From: BJHL01 sp036261855
Lineage (GTDB): Bacteria > Planctomycetota > Phycisphaerae > Phycisphaerales > UBA1924
Reading direction: 5' to 3'
Length of the DNA stretch: 64,000 bases
Assembly (NCBI GenBank): GCA_036261855.1
Contig: DATAKA010000138.1
Coordinates: 9,550-73,549 of the forward strand
The notes beneath the pieces were generated by a model, which had not been told where the DNA came from, did not search any database, and was given only the letters and a program-made list of their open reading frames with translations. Position 1 is the stretch's first letter. Each line of letters starts with the position of its first letter. Positions 45,458-54,133 of the stretch are shown in pieces. Both the position numbers and the translations under genes were made by a program.

Positions 45458-47262
45458 GTTTGCAATACCCCCGTCTTGAACTCTGCCGAGTAATCCCACC
45501 CCTGGTTTGCCGCGTCCAGCGCCGCAATCAACTCCTCCCGCGTCCTGTGCGGCTCGATGATCCGGTCCAGCCAGCCGCGGCTGGCGGCGTGCCGGATATC
45601 CGCCTGCTCCGTGTACGCCGCGTGGATCGCGCCGTAGATCTTCTCGTGGGCCGCGGCGTCGATGGTTTCGCCCTTGCGTTTGCGGCTGGCTTCCTCGATC
45701 TGCGTCAGCACGCCCGTCGCCTGGTTCGCGCCCATCACCGCGCACTTGGCGTTGGGCCACGCGAACGACAGGAACTGGTCGAAAGCCCGCCCGCACATCG
45801 CGTAGTTGCCCGCGCCGTAGGAGCCGCCCACGATCACCACGATCTTGGGCACCACGCAGTTGGCCATGGCGTTCACCATCTTCGCGCCCGCGCGGATGAT
45901 GCCCCCCTGCTCGCTGTCGCGCCCCACCATGAAGCCGGTGGTGTCGTGCAGGAACACGATGGGGATCTTCCGCTGATTGCAGTCCATGATGAACCGCGCG
46001 GCCTTGTCCGCCGAGTCGTCGTAGATCACGCCGGGCATCTGCACGGCCTTGCTCGGCCCTGTCTTCCCGCCGGGCATGGTGCGGGTCACGATCTTCTTCT
46101 GGTTCGCCACGATGCCGCAGGGGTGCCCGCCGATCTTCGCGTACCCGCAGACGAGAGACTGGCCGTAGTCGGCCTTGTACTCATCAAAGTCAGGGCAAAG
46201 CCCCTCCCCCGCGGGGGGAGGGGTTGGGGAGGGGTTGGGCTTTGTCTGTGCGCTCGCCAACCCCTCCCCGGCCCTCCCCCCGGGGGGGAGGGAGGAAACA
46301 CCGGCATCCACGATGCACGCAATGATCTCTTTCGCGTCGTACTGGGAGCCGGGCTTGTCCGTGAAGTGGTCGTAGACGCGAGCGACATCGTGGAAAGGTT
46401 GCGACGAAGAAGACGCCACGGCACCACGGCATCCATCATGGGACTTGGGCATCGAGTCGCCGTACTTGCTTACGAGCGACCGCACCCTCTCAATCGCGTC
46501 CTCGTCCGTCTTCTCCTTGAAGTCGATCGTCCCGCTGATGCTCGCGTGCATCGCCGCGCCGCCGAGTTCCTCGTCCGTCACCTCCTGCCCGATCGCGGCC
46601 TTCACCAGCGCCGGCCCCGCGAGATAGAGCCCCGAGCCCTCCGTCATGATGAGCGTGTCGCACAGCACCGGCAGGTACCCACCGCCCGCGACGCAGTAGC
46701 CCATGATCGCCGCGATCTGCGGGATGCCCATCGCGCTCATCACCGCGTTGTGCCGGAAGATGCGCCCGAAGTCGTCGGTGTCCGGGAAGACATCCTCCTG
46801 CATCGGCAGGAATACGCCAGCACTGTCCACGAGGTAAATGAGCGGCAGCCGCGCCATCATCGCGATCTGCTGGGCCCGGATGATCTTCTTGCATGTCATC
46901 GGGAAGAACGCACCCGCCTTCACCGTCGCGTCGTTGGCGATGATCATGCACCGCCGCCCCTGCACCACGCCGATGCCGGTGACCACGCCCGCCGCGGGCG
47001 CCCCGCCAAACTCCTTGTACATCTCGTGTGCCGCCCACAGCCCGAGTTCTTGGAAGGGGCCAGCAGCCGTCTTCCCCGATGTCTGCTGACCAGAGCCCGA
47101 CGGCCTGTCCACCAGCAGGGCAATCCTCTCACGCGCGGTCAGGCGGCCCTTCTCGTGCTGACGGTCAATCGCTGCCTTCCCGCCCCCGTCGCGGATCGCG
47201 GCCTCCGTCACAAGGAACTCATCGGTCAGGCTGCGCAGCGAAGAAAGGGTGGGGCTTGCCAT
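45454..47262 (-). CDS. Acyl-CoA carboxylase carboxyltransferase (beta) subunit
   Basis: 602 residues. It transfers carboxyl from biotin to an acyl-CoA in the cytosol; the sequence is nearest to methylcrotonyl- or propionyl-CoA carboxylase beta subunits. Crotonase-fold motifs are GRLTARERI, MIIANDATVKAGAFFP, VDSAGVFLPMQEDVFPD, IMGYCVAGGGYLPVLCD, FLHDTTGFMVG and VIVGGSYGAGNYAMCGRAFD. Residues about 321-356 (LPPGGRAGEGLA...PTPPPAGEGL) are foreign to the family and are encoded by a palindromic DNA element that keeps the frame. No biotin-carboxylase or biotin-carrier gene is nearby. It overlaps the cyclase-like gene by four bases. Confidence 0.93.
   Translation of the reverse strand: MASPTLSSLRSLTDEFLVTEAAIRDGGGKAAIDRQHEKGRLTARERIALLVDRPSGSGQQTSGKTAAGPFQELGLWAAHEMYKEFGGAPAAGVVTGIGVVQGRRCMIIANDATVKAGAFFPMTCKKIIRAQQIAMMARLPLIYLVDSAGVFLPMQEDVFPDTDDFGRIFRHNAVMSAMGIPQIAAIMGYCVAGGGYLPVLCDTLIMTEGSGLYLAGPALVKAAIGQEVTDEELGGAAMHASISGTIDFKEKTDEDAIERVRSLVSKYGDSMPKSHDGCRGAVASSSSQPFHDVARVYDHFTDKPGSQYDAKEIIACIVDAGVSSLPPGGRAGEGLASAQTKPNPSPTPPPAGEGLCPDFDEYKADYGQSLVCGYAKIGGHPCGIVANQKKIVTRTMPGGKTGPSKAVQMPGVIYDDSADKAARFIMDCNQRKIPIVFLHDTTGFMVGRDSEQGGIIRAGAKMVNAMANCVVPKIVVIVGGSYGAGNYAMCGRAFDQFLSFAWPNAKCAVMGANQATGVLTQIEEASRKRKGETIDAAAHEKIYGAIHAAYTEQADIRHAASRGWLDRIIEPHRTREELIAALDAANQGWDYSAEFKTGVLQT
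46193..46294. repeat. Palindromic GC-rich element inserted in frame in the carboxylase gene
   Basis: About 100 bp of nested inverted repeats: CCCCTCCCCC-GC-GGGGGGAGGGG (about 46201-46221), GGGGAGGGGTTGG paired with CCAACCCCTCCCC (46257-46269), and CCCTCCCCCC-GGGGGGGAGGG (about 46272-46292). Read on the minus strand it encodes a Pro/Gly-rich peptide with no stop. It resembles REP/MITE-type or Rickettsia-like protein-tolerated palindromic elements. Confidence 0.8.
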
Positions 47263-47368
47263 AAGGTGGCAAGGGTAGGGGAACGTGCGGCTGTCCACCT
47301 GCCCAAACGAACGAGCCCGAACGTATCGGCTCGCAGCCCGAACACCCCGGTTGCACGCGCTTCCTGGT

Positions 47369-47773
47369 TCACACGTACTGGTACACGATCGGCGCGACCA
47401 CCTCCGGGTGCAGGCTCGCGTGCACCGGGCACGCGTGCCCAACCGCTTCCACCCGCGCACGCATCTCCACCGGCACCCCCGGCAGCGTCACCGTCACCGG
47501 CAGCCTCGCAATCCGCCGCGGCGAGGGCGGCGTGCTCATGTGCTTCTCTATCGTGGCTGTGGCCCCATCAATCTTGAACCCGTTCCGCTCGGCATACATC
47601 GCGATCGTCGTCAGGATGCACGACGCGAGCCCCGACGCCACGAGGTCCGTCGGGCTGAAGGCGCTCGCATCCCCCCCGATGTCCTTGGGCGCATCCGTCC
47701 GCAGGGTGGCCCCTTCGGGGTGCGTCAGGTCGCACTTCTTGCTGCCCGCATAACGGACATGGATGGTGAGCAT
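47369..47773 (-). CDS. OsmC/Ohr-family peroxiredoxin-like protein
   Basis: 134 residues. The two expected redox cysteines are present, one in LVASGLASCILTTIAMYAER and one in GHACPVHASL near the C terminus. The family core GGDASAFSPTDLVASG is also clear. OsmC/Ohr proteins reduce organic hydroperoxides in the cytosol with a dithiol partner. The start is the ATG at 47773; the sequence before it is low in order. It is divergent from the secreted protein at 47950. Confidence 0.93.
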   Translation of the reverse strand: MLTIHVRYAGSKKCDLTHPEGATLRTDAPKDIGGDASAFSPTDLVASGLASCILTTIAMYAERNGFKIDGATATIEKHMSTPPSPRRIARLPVTVTLPGVPVEMRARVEAVGHACPVHASLHPEVVAPIVYQYV

Positions 47774-47949
47774 TCGGGAGGGTACGGCGGCCGGTCGGGC
47801 CGCACGCCCGGGGCGAGTGGAATCCGTGAGCCCACTTTGCGAATCATTGCCCGTGGCCACGCGTGCAACCGCATGAGCGTTCATGTATGCTGTGGCTGTT
47901 CGGGCGCCCGCCGGTCGGGGGGCCGCCCATCCAAGCGAAGGAGACGGCG

Positions 47950-49104
47950 ATGAGTGGACGTACACAGGCGGCGTGGGTGATCGGGGCATTCGTCAGCGCG
48001 GGGTCTCTCCTCGCCATCCCGGCGGCGTCGGGCCGCCCCGTGCCGCTGGTGCTCCTGGCCCAGCAGCAGGAGCAGATCACCAAAGACAGCGTGATCGCCG
48101 GCACGATGGACATCGACTTCGCCACACGCACGAGCAAGGACACAAGCGGCGACCTCAAGCAGGGCTCCCCGGCCCTGGGCGTCAAGGACTCGTACAAGTT
48201 CAACCTCACCGTCGCAGAGACGACAAGGTTCTCCGGCACCGTCACCCGCCAGCCAAACCTGTACGGCAAGACGATGGGCCGCAAGAAGCAGGACGCCCAA
48301 CTCTTCTACAGCGTCGATATGGCCGTCCGCAACCCCAAGGACCTCAAGCAGGAAAAGACCGTCGGCAAGTGGGTCGGCACCGTCCCCTTCGATACCGCCT
48401 CAGGAGCCTTTGACCTCGCCGGCGGCAAGGACAAGGAGAGCGCCCTCCGCATGGCCGTGGACGCCGTGGGACGCGCACCCGCATTCACCGACGCATTCCG
48501 CGGCAAGCTCGTGGGCAAGGCCGAGGCTAAGGAGTCCCTCGCGTCCTACACGTTCAAGCGCGTGGTGGGCGGTCGCACCGTCTCGGTGGTCGTGAAGAAG
48601 AGCGACCCCATGCGGTTCGACAACCTCGTCCTTGCCAAGGGCCCCGCCGAGACCTACCCAACGACCACCGTCGTGGGCCGCCTCGACTACGACTACGAGA
48701 CCGGCAACTGGTACACCGACCGCATCCGCTTCGCCTACGAGCTCGACGGCAAGGAGTTCGAGGACGTCGTCACCGGCTCCATCAAGTGGGTGGAAGACCC
48801 CGACCGCGCCACCAACGGCAAGGGCTACTACGAGTTCAACCTCCGCTTCAACGAGGAGAGCGCCAAGAAGTCCGGCGAGAGCGCCGCGTTCGAGAAGATG
48901 TCCGAAGAGGACGCCTTCTTCGCTATCGACGACAGCGTGCCTGCCCTGACCGGCCGCGTCACGTACGTGGACACCATGAGCGGCGAAACCGTGACGACCA
49001 GCAAGGTCACGTACGACCTGCACGCCAACAAGCTGACGAAGCAGCAGGTCATGAACTTCTTCAAGCTCTGGCTCGTCGCCATCGGCCCCACCAACGACGA
49101 GTAA
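47950..49104 (+). CDS. Exported protein of unknown function
   Basis: 384 residues from the ATG at 47950, preceded by AAGGAG. The N terminus (TQAAWVIGAFVSAGSLLAIPAASG) is a signal peptide or anchor. The rest is a beta-rich sequence of alternating hydrophobic and charged residues, with phrases such as GRKKQDAQLFYSVDMAVRNPK, RFAYELDGKEFEDVVTGSIKWVED and GRVTYVDTMSGETVTTSKVTYDLHANK. The regular return of Y.V/V.Y strands suggests a lipocalin- or jelly-roll-like barrel. No named family recognised. A hairpin that could terminate transcription follows. Confidence 0.8.
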   Translation: MSGRTQAAWVIGAFVSAGSLLAIPAASGRPVPLVLLAQQQEQITKDSVIAGTMDIDFATRTSKDTSGDLKQGSPALGVKDSYKFNLTVAETTRFSGTVTRQPNLYGKTMGRKKQDAQLFYSVDMAVRNPKDLKQEKTVGKWVGTVPFDTASGAFDLAGGKDKESALRMAVDAVGRAPAFTDAFRGKLVGKAEAKESLASYTFKRVVGGRTVSVVVKKSDPMRFDNLVLAKGPAETYPTTTVVGRLDYDYETGNWYTDRIRFAYELDGKEFEDVVTGSIKWVEDPDRATNGKGYYEFNLRFNEESAKKSGESAAFEKMSEEDAFFAIDDSVPALTGRVTYVDTMSGETVTTSKVTYDLHANKLTKQQVMNFFKLWLVAIGPTNDE

Positions 49105-49123
49105 TCCCGCCCGAATGACGCTC

Positions 49124-49150
49124 AGGGGGCGGCCCGGCCGCCCCCTGTTA
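49124..49150 (+). terminator. Terminator-like hairpin
   Basis: A perfect 10-bp stem AGGGGGCGGC/GCCGCCCCCT (49124-49133 and 49137-49146) with a 3-base loop follows the stop codon by 20 bp. The downstream GTTATG is not a strong U-tract, so termination may be partial. Confidence 0.55.
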
Positions 49151-49201
49151 TGCACAGGTGGATTCTCCTGAACTTCCGCACCTCCCGAAGGATGCTCCCC
49201 G

Positions 49202-50752
49202 ATGACCCTGTCTCTCTTTGCACGCCTCGCGCACCAGCACAACCCGGTTTCCCTGGATGACCGCCGCCGGTTCCTGAAGGCGTCGCTCGCCGTCGGCGCC
49301 GGGCTCATGCTCAGCAACGCCGCGGGCGCATTCGCCCGCACCGGCGTCGGCGCCAAACGCGTCGTTGTGGTGGGTGGCGGCTTCGCGGGCCTCGCCTGCG
49401 CGTACGAGCTCAAGGCCGCGGGCTGCGACGTCACGCTCGTCGAGGCCACCAACCGCGTCGGCGGCCGCGTCTTCAGCCTGAGCAAGGCGCTCGGCACCGA
49501 GTTCATCCCCGGCCGCAACATCGAGGGCGGAGCCGAGCTCATCGGGTCCAATCACCCGCTCTGGGTTGCGTACAAGGACCGGTTTGACCTTGAATTCCTC
49601 GACCTCCACGAGAGCGAGATGGACTACCCCATCATCCTCAATGGCAAGCTCATCAGCGGCGAGGAGTCCGCCAAACTTTACGAAGAAATGGACGCCGCGC
49701 TCGCGACGCTCAACGCCGATGCCGAGCCCATCGACGCCGATGCGCCCTGGTCAAGCGCCAACGCCGCGGCCATCGACAAGCAGTCGATCGCGGACCGTAT
49801 CGCGAAGATGGAGTGCTCCGACCTCTGCAAGGCGGGTGTCACCGCGCAGCTCACGGGCGACAACGGCGTCGCCTGCACCAAGGCCAGCCTCCTGGGCATG
49901 CTCGCCGCCATCAAGGGCGGCGGCCTTGAGAAGTACTGGAGCGAGTCCGAGGTCGCCCGTTGCAAGGGCGGCAACAACGCCCTCTCCTCGGCGTTCGCGA
50001 AGGAACTGGGCGACCGCATCAACCTCCGCCTGCCCGTGCGGAACATCGACGTCCGCAGCGACAAGTGCATCGTGACCTGCGCCGACAGCCGCACCATCGA
50101 GTGCGACGAGGTCGTGCTCGCCGTGCCGCCCAGCGCCTGGGGCCGGGTGAAGGTTGCGCCTGGCCTGCCCGCGCTGCTGAGCGCGGAGACCGGCATCCAG
50201 ATGGGCATCAACACCAAGTACCTGAGCCACGTGAAGCGCCGCTACTGGCAGGACCACAACATGGACCCGGTCGCCCTCACCGACGACATCGCGTCTTGGA
50301 CCTGGGACGCCACCGATGCACAGGACGAGCCCGAGGGTGAGGGCGAAGACGCAAACCCCAACCCGAAGGAGCGCGTCGCGTGCCTCACGGCGTTCGCAGG
50401 CGGCCCAGGCGCTGAGCACGCCCGCTCCATGTCCAGCGAGGAACGCCGCAAGGCATACGGCGCGATCCTCGAGAAGCTCTACCCGGGATACACCGAAAAC
50501 CTCGTCGAATCCAGGTTCATGGACTGGCCGAGCATGCCCTTCACGGGAGCCGGCTACTCGTTCCCGGCCCCGGGACAGGTCACGACCGCCGGCCCGCTCA
50601 TGGCCAAGCCCCACGCCGGCCGCCTGCACTTCGCCGGCGAGCACACGTGCTACAAGTTCGTGGGCTATATGGAGGGGGCGTTGCAGAGCGGCGTCGCCGT
50701 GGCCCGCAGAATCACCGGCGTCGAGAGCAGCGTGCTGGAGTCCGCGCGTTGA
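49202..50752 (+). CDS. Tat-exported flavin amine oxidase family protein
   Basis: 516 residues. DDRRRFLKASLAVGAGLML is a twin-arginine-type signal. The dinucleotide-binding motif RVVVVGGGFAGLACAYELKAAG, with VEATNRVGGRVFSL, follows at residues about 52-95, and the C-terminal FAD segment GRLHFAGEHTCYKFVGYMEGALQSGVAVA is present. Together these identify the monoamine-oxidase/flavin-containing family. An acidic insert (DEPEGEGEDANPNPKE) occurs near residue 370. The substrate is unknown. The stop overlaps the TTG start of the next gene, so the two are coupled. Confidence 0.93.
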   Translation: MTLSLFARLAHQHNPVSLDDRRRFLKASLAVGAGLMLSNAAGAFARTGVGAKRVVVVGGGFAGLACAYELKAAGCDVTLVEATNRVGGRVFSLSKALGTEFIPGRNIEGGAELIGSNHPLWVAYKDRFDLEFLDLHESEMDYPIILNGKLISGEESAKLYEEMDAALATLNADAEPIDADAPWSSANAAAIDKQSIADRIAKMECSDLCKAGVTAQLTGDNGVACTKASLLGMLAAIKGGGLEKYWSESEVARCKGGNNALSSAFAKELGDRINLRLPVRNIDVRSDKCIVTCADSRTIECDEVVLAVPPSAWGRVKVAPGLPALLSAETGIQMGINTKYLSHVKRRYWQDHNMDPVALTDDIASWTWDATDAQDEPEGEGEDANPNPKERVACLTAFAGGPGAEHARSMSSEERRKAYGAILEKLYPGYTENLVESRFMDWPSMPFTGAGYSFPAPGQVTTAGPLMAKPHAGRLHFAGEHTCYKFVGYMEGALQSGVAVARRITGVESSVLESAR

Positions 50753-51249
50753 CCAACAAACCGGAACAGACCCAACCCCTCACGCACGAGCACCGCCTGC
50801 TCATCGCGTCGCAGTTCGGCCTCATCTTCGAGTGGGCGGCTGCCGCCGGGCTCGATATGGAGAACGAGAGCGAGGACGCGCCCGACACACCCGACATTCT
50901 CGATGAGATCATCCGGTGGTGGCACGCACAGCCCGAGGACGCGCGCCCGGAGCGCGACGACACGGTCTTTGCGATCGGCATCGCGCTCGGGGACTTCCTC
51001 CGCCATGTACTCGACGTGGAGTGGTGCACCATCGACGGACCCGACGGCGTCGAGTTCGCGCTCTTGAACGAGAAGGGGGACGGGCAGCACCTCTTTTGGC
51101 CGATCAGCACAGTGCACAAGCGGTTCGACGGCAGCCCCGACGGGCTGGTCTGCGACTTCCTCGACGGGCTCTTCGAGAACGAGCTCGTTCAGGCGTTGCA
51201 ACGGGCGGAAGGGGATGAGCCCGAGCCGCTCCTCCCGGATGAGGAATAG
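50749..51249 (+). CDS. Small protein coupled to the amine oxidase (DUF3806-like)
   Basis: 166 residues from a TTG at 50749 that overlaps the stop of the oxidase gene (TTGA) and has GGAG eight bases upstream. The middle (DTVFAIGIALGDFLRHVLDVEWCTIDGPDGVEFALL...HLFWPISTVHKRF) resembles DUF3806 from memory. The N and C termini are acidic. No signal peptide, so it is cytosolic while its partner is exported. Function unknown; a chaperone or immunity-like role is only a guess from coupling. Confidence 0.8.
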   Translation: MTNKPEQTQPLTHEHRLLIASQFGLIFEWAAAAGLDMENESEDAPDTPDILDEIIRWWHAQPEDARPERDDTVFAIGIALGDFLRHVLDVEWCTIDGPDGVEFALLNEKGDGQHLFWPISTVHKRFDGSPDGLVCDFLDGLFENELVQALQRAEGDEPEPLLPDEE

Positions 51250-51276
51250 CCGCCCATCCATGCACACCGTTGCGGC

Positions 51277-52743
51277 CTACCGCGCATCCGCCCGCGGCTT
51301 GCCGTCGTCCGCAACCGGGCCGCCCGGCACGCCGCCCTGCTCCCGGGCCTTCATCTCCGCCTGCCGGCCGTAGTCGATCGCCTCGCCAAGGATGCGTGCC
51401 GACTCCTGCGGCGCATGGAACCCCATCGAGTTCTCCGCGCTCACAAAGTCCAGCCGCCACTGCGCCTTGCGCTGCAGCGCCCGTGCGTCCCTGAGCTGCT
51501 CGTCGGTTGCGCCCTTGCCCGCGGCGGACTGGATCGTCTGGATGGCCGCAAGCACCGCGTCCTCGGCCCGGTCCATCAGCTTCTTGGTGCGGTCCTGGAT
51601 CGCCTCGACCCGGCCCTTGATCTCGTCCTCGCTGTACGGGTGGCAGACCTGGCACGCCTTCGCCGCGTTCAGCAGCGGGCTGCGGATGTGGTGGTCACTC
51701 ACCTTGATCGCGCCCTCGCGCTTGTACGGCATGTGGCAGTCCGCGCACGACACCCCCGAGCGAGCGTGGATGCCCTGGCTCCACATCTCAAACTCCGGGT
51801 GCTGGGCCTTGAGCGCCGGTGCGCCGCTCTCGGCGTGCTTCCAGTCCGTCCATCCCACCTCGTCGTAGTACGACTCGATCTGCTCGACCTTCAGCCCCTT
51901 GTGCCACGGGTAGGTGACAACCTTGCCCTCGCCCTTGAAGTAGTACTCCACGTGGCACTGGCCGCACGCCATGCTGCGCATCTCCTGCCGGGACGCGTCC
52001 ACGTTGGGGTCGTAGTCCTTCGTCCGCGCGCCCTTCCGCCACCGCTCAATGCTGGGCAGGTGCGGCACCGGCTCGCCGCTCTTCGCCAGCGCCGCGATGC
52101 CGTTGATGAAGCCGGGCTTGGTCACACGCAGCAGCATCGTGTCCGGGTCGTGGCAGTCGATGCACGCCACGGGGTGCTCCACGAGCGTCGTCGCGTCGGT
52201 GTACGACATCTTGCAGACTTCCTCGAAGCCTTTCTGGATCTGCGCCATGCCGTTCGCGCCCGTCGCCGATTCCTCCAGCGTCCCCGGCGCGCCGGCCTTC
52301 AGGCCCGCCTCGCGGTACGCAACGACGTTGCTGGCGTGGCACTGCAGGCACGAGCCCGGCTGCTTCTTCTGCTTCACACGCTCGGTCTCGCGCTGATCGC
52401 TCAGCATGTACGCGTGCCCGCGCTCCTCGCGGTAGTCGATGCTGAAGGCGTAGCCCGCGAAGATGTGCCGCCACACCGGGTCGTCGTCCAGGTGCTGGAA
52501 CGCCTCGCTCCCGCCGAACTTCGTCCGCTCCACGTCCACCGTCCGCAGGTAACCGTCGTACTGCCTCGGGAAGTTCTTGCCCCACTCCTTGGGGTCCACC
52601 GTCTTCTCCGTCAGCTCCGTCACACGGAAGACCGTCTCCTTCGCCTCCTTCTTCCGGTCGGAAATGTTCATCGCGAGCATCGCGACGGCGAACGTGGCAC
52701 CCGCCGCCAGAAGACCCACGAAGATGTAGCCGGCCTTGCTCAT
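51277..52743 (-). CDS. nrfA: Pentaheme cytochrome c nitrite reductase, NrfA
   Basis: 488 residues. An N-terminal signal anchor (YIFVGLLAAGATFAVAMLAM) exports it to the periplasm. Five heme motifs are present: CLQCH (about 131), CIDCH (194), CGQCH (259), CADCH (333) and CQVCH (363). The catalytic-region phrases CGQCHVEYYFKG and IHARSGVSCADCHMPYKREG fit NrfA, which reduces nitrite to ammonium with six electrons. In the E. coli type, the first heme site is CxxCK with lysine as ligand. Here it is CLQCH, so the active-site heme probably has histidine, as in some epsilonproteobacteria and other lineages. NrfH is encoded 15 bp upstream. Confidence 0.94.
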   Translation of the reverse strand: MSKAGYIFVGLLAAGATFAVAMLAMNISDRKKEAKETVFRVTELTEKTVDPKEWGKNFPRQYDGYLRTVDVERTKFGGSEAFQHLDDDPVWRHIFAGYAFSIDYREERGHAYMLSDQRETERVKQKKQPGSCLQCHASNVVAYREAGLKAGAPGTLEESATGANGMAQIQKGFEEVCKMSYTDATTLVEHPVACIDCHDPDTMLLRVTKPGFINGIAALAKSGEPVPHLPSIERWRKGARTKDYDPNVDASRQEMRSMACGQCHVEYYFKGEGKVVTYPWHKGLKVEQIESYYDEVGWTDWKHAESGAPALKAQHPEFEMWSQGIHARSGVSCADCHMPYKREGAIKVSDHHIRSPLLNAAKACQVCHPYSEDEIKGRVEAIQDRTKKLMDRAEDAVLAAIQTIQSAAGKGATDEQLRDARALQRKAQWRLDFVSAENSMGFHAPQESARILGEAIDYGRQAEMKAREQGGVPGGPVADDGKPRADAR

Positions 52744-52758
52744 GACGCAAACTCCCTT

Positions 52759-53247
52759 TTAGCGGCGGGCCGCGTGGCCCGCCGAGGCATGACACCGTGA
52801 ACACGCACGCGGTTCGACCTTGTCGCCCACCAGCGCCGCGTGCGCGATCGTGAGGTCCCCAACGAACGACCCGTGGCACCGCACACAGTTGTTCTCCACC
52901 ACCCTCAGGCTGCTTTCCTTGATCTGGATGGGCTCGTGGAAGTCGTTGAACGTGAACCCCTTGCTGTGGCGGTAGCCGTGGTCCATCTTGGTCACGTACT
53001 TGCCCACAAGGTCATGGGGAACATGACAGTCGTTGCACGTCGCGTGGGCGTGGTGCGCCGACAACTGCCAGGAGTTGAACTGGTCCCGCATGATGTGGCA
53101 GTTCACGCACGCGTTGGGGTCGTTGGAGAGGTAGCTCGTCCCCTCGGCGTAATCAAACGTCGCGGCCGCCAAGCCCACGAAGACCCCGATCAGCGCGGTC
53201 ACGATCAGCGCGGCTCGCGTGCGAGATGGAGTTTTTTGTGCAGCCAC
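52759..53247 (-). CDS. nrfH: Tetraheme cytochrome NrfH
   Basis: 162 residues from the GTG at 53247. One N-terminal membrane helix (ALIVTALIGVFVGLAAATF) anchors four CxxCH motifs at residues 47-51, 71-75, 121-125 and 149-153 (CVNCH, CNDCH, CVRCH, CSRCH). The NapC/NirT-type NrfH oxidises menaquinol and passes electrons to NrfA in a membrane-bound complex. Together with the downstream nrfA this gives the two-gene nrfHA respiratory unit. A good promoter lies so close to the start that the message may be leaderless. Confidence 0.94.
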   Translation of the reverse strand: MAAQKTPSRTRAALIVTALIGVFVGLAAATFDYAEGTSYLSNDPNACVNCHIMRDQFNSWQLSAHHAHATCNDCHVPHDLVGKYVTKMDHGYRHSKGFTFNDFHEPIQIKESSLRVVENNCVRCHGSFVGDLTIAHAALVGDKVEPRACSRCHASAGHAARR

Positions 53248-53252
53248 AGTTC

Positions 53253-53282
53253 AGTATATCGACAAAAAGAGTTGTTTATCAA
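53253..53282 (-). promoter_or_regulatory. Sigma-70-type promoter of nrfHA
   Basis: On the minus strand TTGATA (53282-53277) and TATACT (53258-53253) are separated by 18 bp. Both are one mismatch from consensus. The -10 ends only five bases before the nrfH GTG. Confidence 0.6.
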
Positions 53283-53314
53283 GAAACCATCAGATGAAGA
53301 CATCGATTGGAATG

Positions 53315-54106
53315 CTACTTGTGTACTGCCAGCAGGTTGCGCAATGCGCCCGCCACAAAGGTGCGGTGCTTTTGGTGCAACATCGAGCCAAAGCGGATGG
53401 TCTTGTCAGCCTCGATCACGATGACCGGTTTGGTCTGGTTGTTCTCTTTCCACGACGTCTGCCCGATGGCCACTCCCCGCACGTTCGCGACATCGAATCG
53501 GCGCTTCCACCCGACGGGCCCCACCCCGGTAAAAACGGTGCCGTGCGTGTCTCGGACCCGGACCTCGACGTGCCCAAAGAGCGAGGTCAGTGCCATCGCC
53601 GCCGTGAACGCCCCGATCAGAATGAACGGTGTCAGGAAGAGCCATAGGAACAGCGTCATGCCCAGCGGCATGTTGGGCGCGGTGTTGCCCTTGGGCGATG
53701 GAAACCACGCCGGCACGGCAACGCCCAAGTGAACCAGGGTTGACGCGACGTTGATGACCACGAAAACCGAAACCACCCCGTTCCAGAACAAGGTGAAGAA
53801 CAGCATGAACGCGGCCCCCGCCAGCGAGCGGCACGTCGCGCCGACACGAGCTTCCAAGCCGTCGTCCCGGTACCAGCACCCCTTCGGCGGATTCGCCAAG
53901 TCCGGCGCCGGGATGGACGCGTCGCCGTCAGTCTCTTCCGTGACGGTGAGCCGCGACCGCGCTGCTTCGCGTCGTTCAGAGAACTCCTCGGCGATTGCGG
54001 ACAACTTCGCCGCGTTGTTGCAGGCACGGCAGAAGGCCACATCCGCGGCGACATTCACGTCGTCGGGGTCGATTTCCTTCCGGCAGACCGGGCACAGGAC
54101 GCTCAT
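53315..54106 (-). CDS. Membrane protein with N-terminal double-CxxC zinc motif
   Basis: 263 residues from the ATG at 54106 (an alternative start lies three codons upstream). CPVCRKEIDPDD...AFCRACNN at residues about 5-30 forms a zinc-ribbon-like head. Two strong hydrophobic segments follow (AAFMLFFTLFWNGVVSVFVVINVAS and LGMTLFLWLFLTPFILIGAFTAAMAL). The C-terminal 90 residues (VEVRVRDTHGTVFTGVGPVGWKRRFD...VIVIEADKTIRFG) are beta-rich and resemble a PH-like membrane-associated domain. Unknown function. Confidence 0.8.
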   Translation of the reverse strand: MSVLCPVCRKEIDPDDVNVAADVAFCRACNNAAKLSAIAEEFSERREAARSRLTVTEETDGDASIPAPDLANPPKGCWYRDDGLEARVGATCRSLAGAAFMLFFTLFWNGVVSVFVVINVASTLVHLGVAVPAWFPSPKGNTAPNMPLGMTLFLWLFLTPFILIGAFTAAMALTSLFGHVEVRVRDTHGTVFTGVGPVGWKRRFDVANVRGVAIGQTSWKENNQTKPVIVIEADKTIRFGSMLHQKHRTFVAGALRNLLAVHK

Positions 54107-54133
54107 GCGTCGCACAGTGTAATGGATGGCGCT

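Noticed and set aside
53268..53284. FNR-type box upstream of nrfH
   Set aside because: ATCAA is present but the TTGAT half-site is not at the required N4 spacing; the sequence is better explained as the -35 region.
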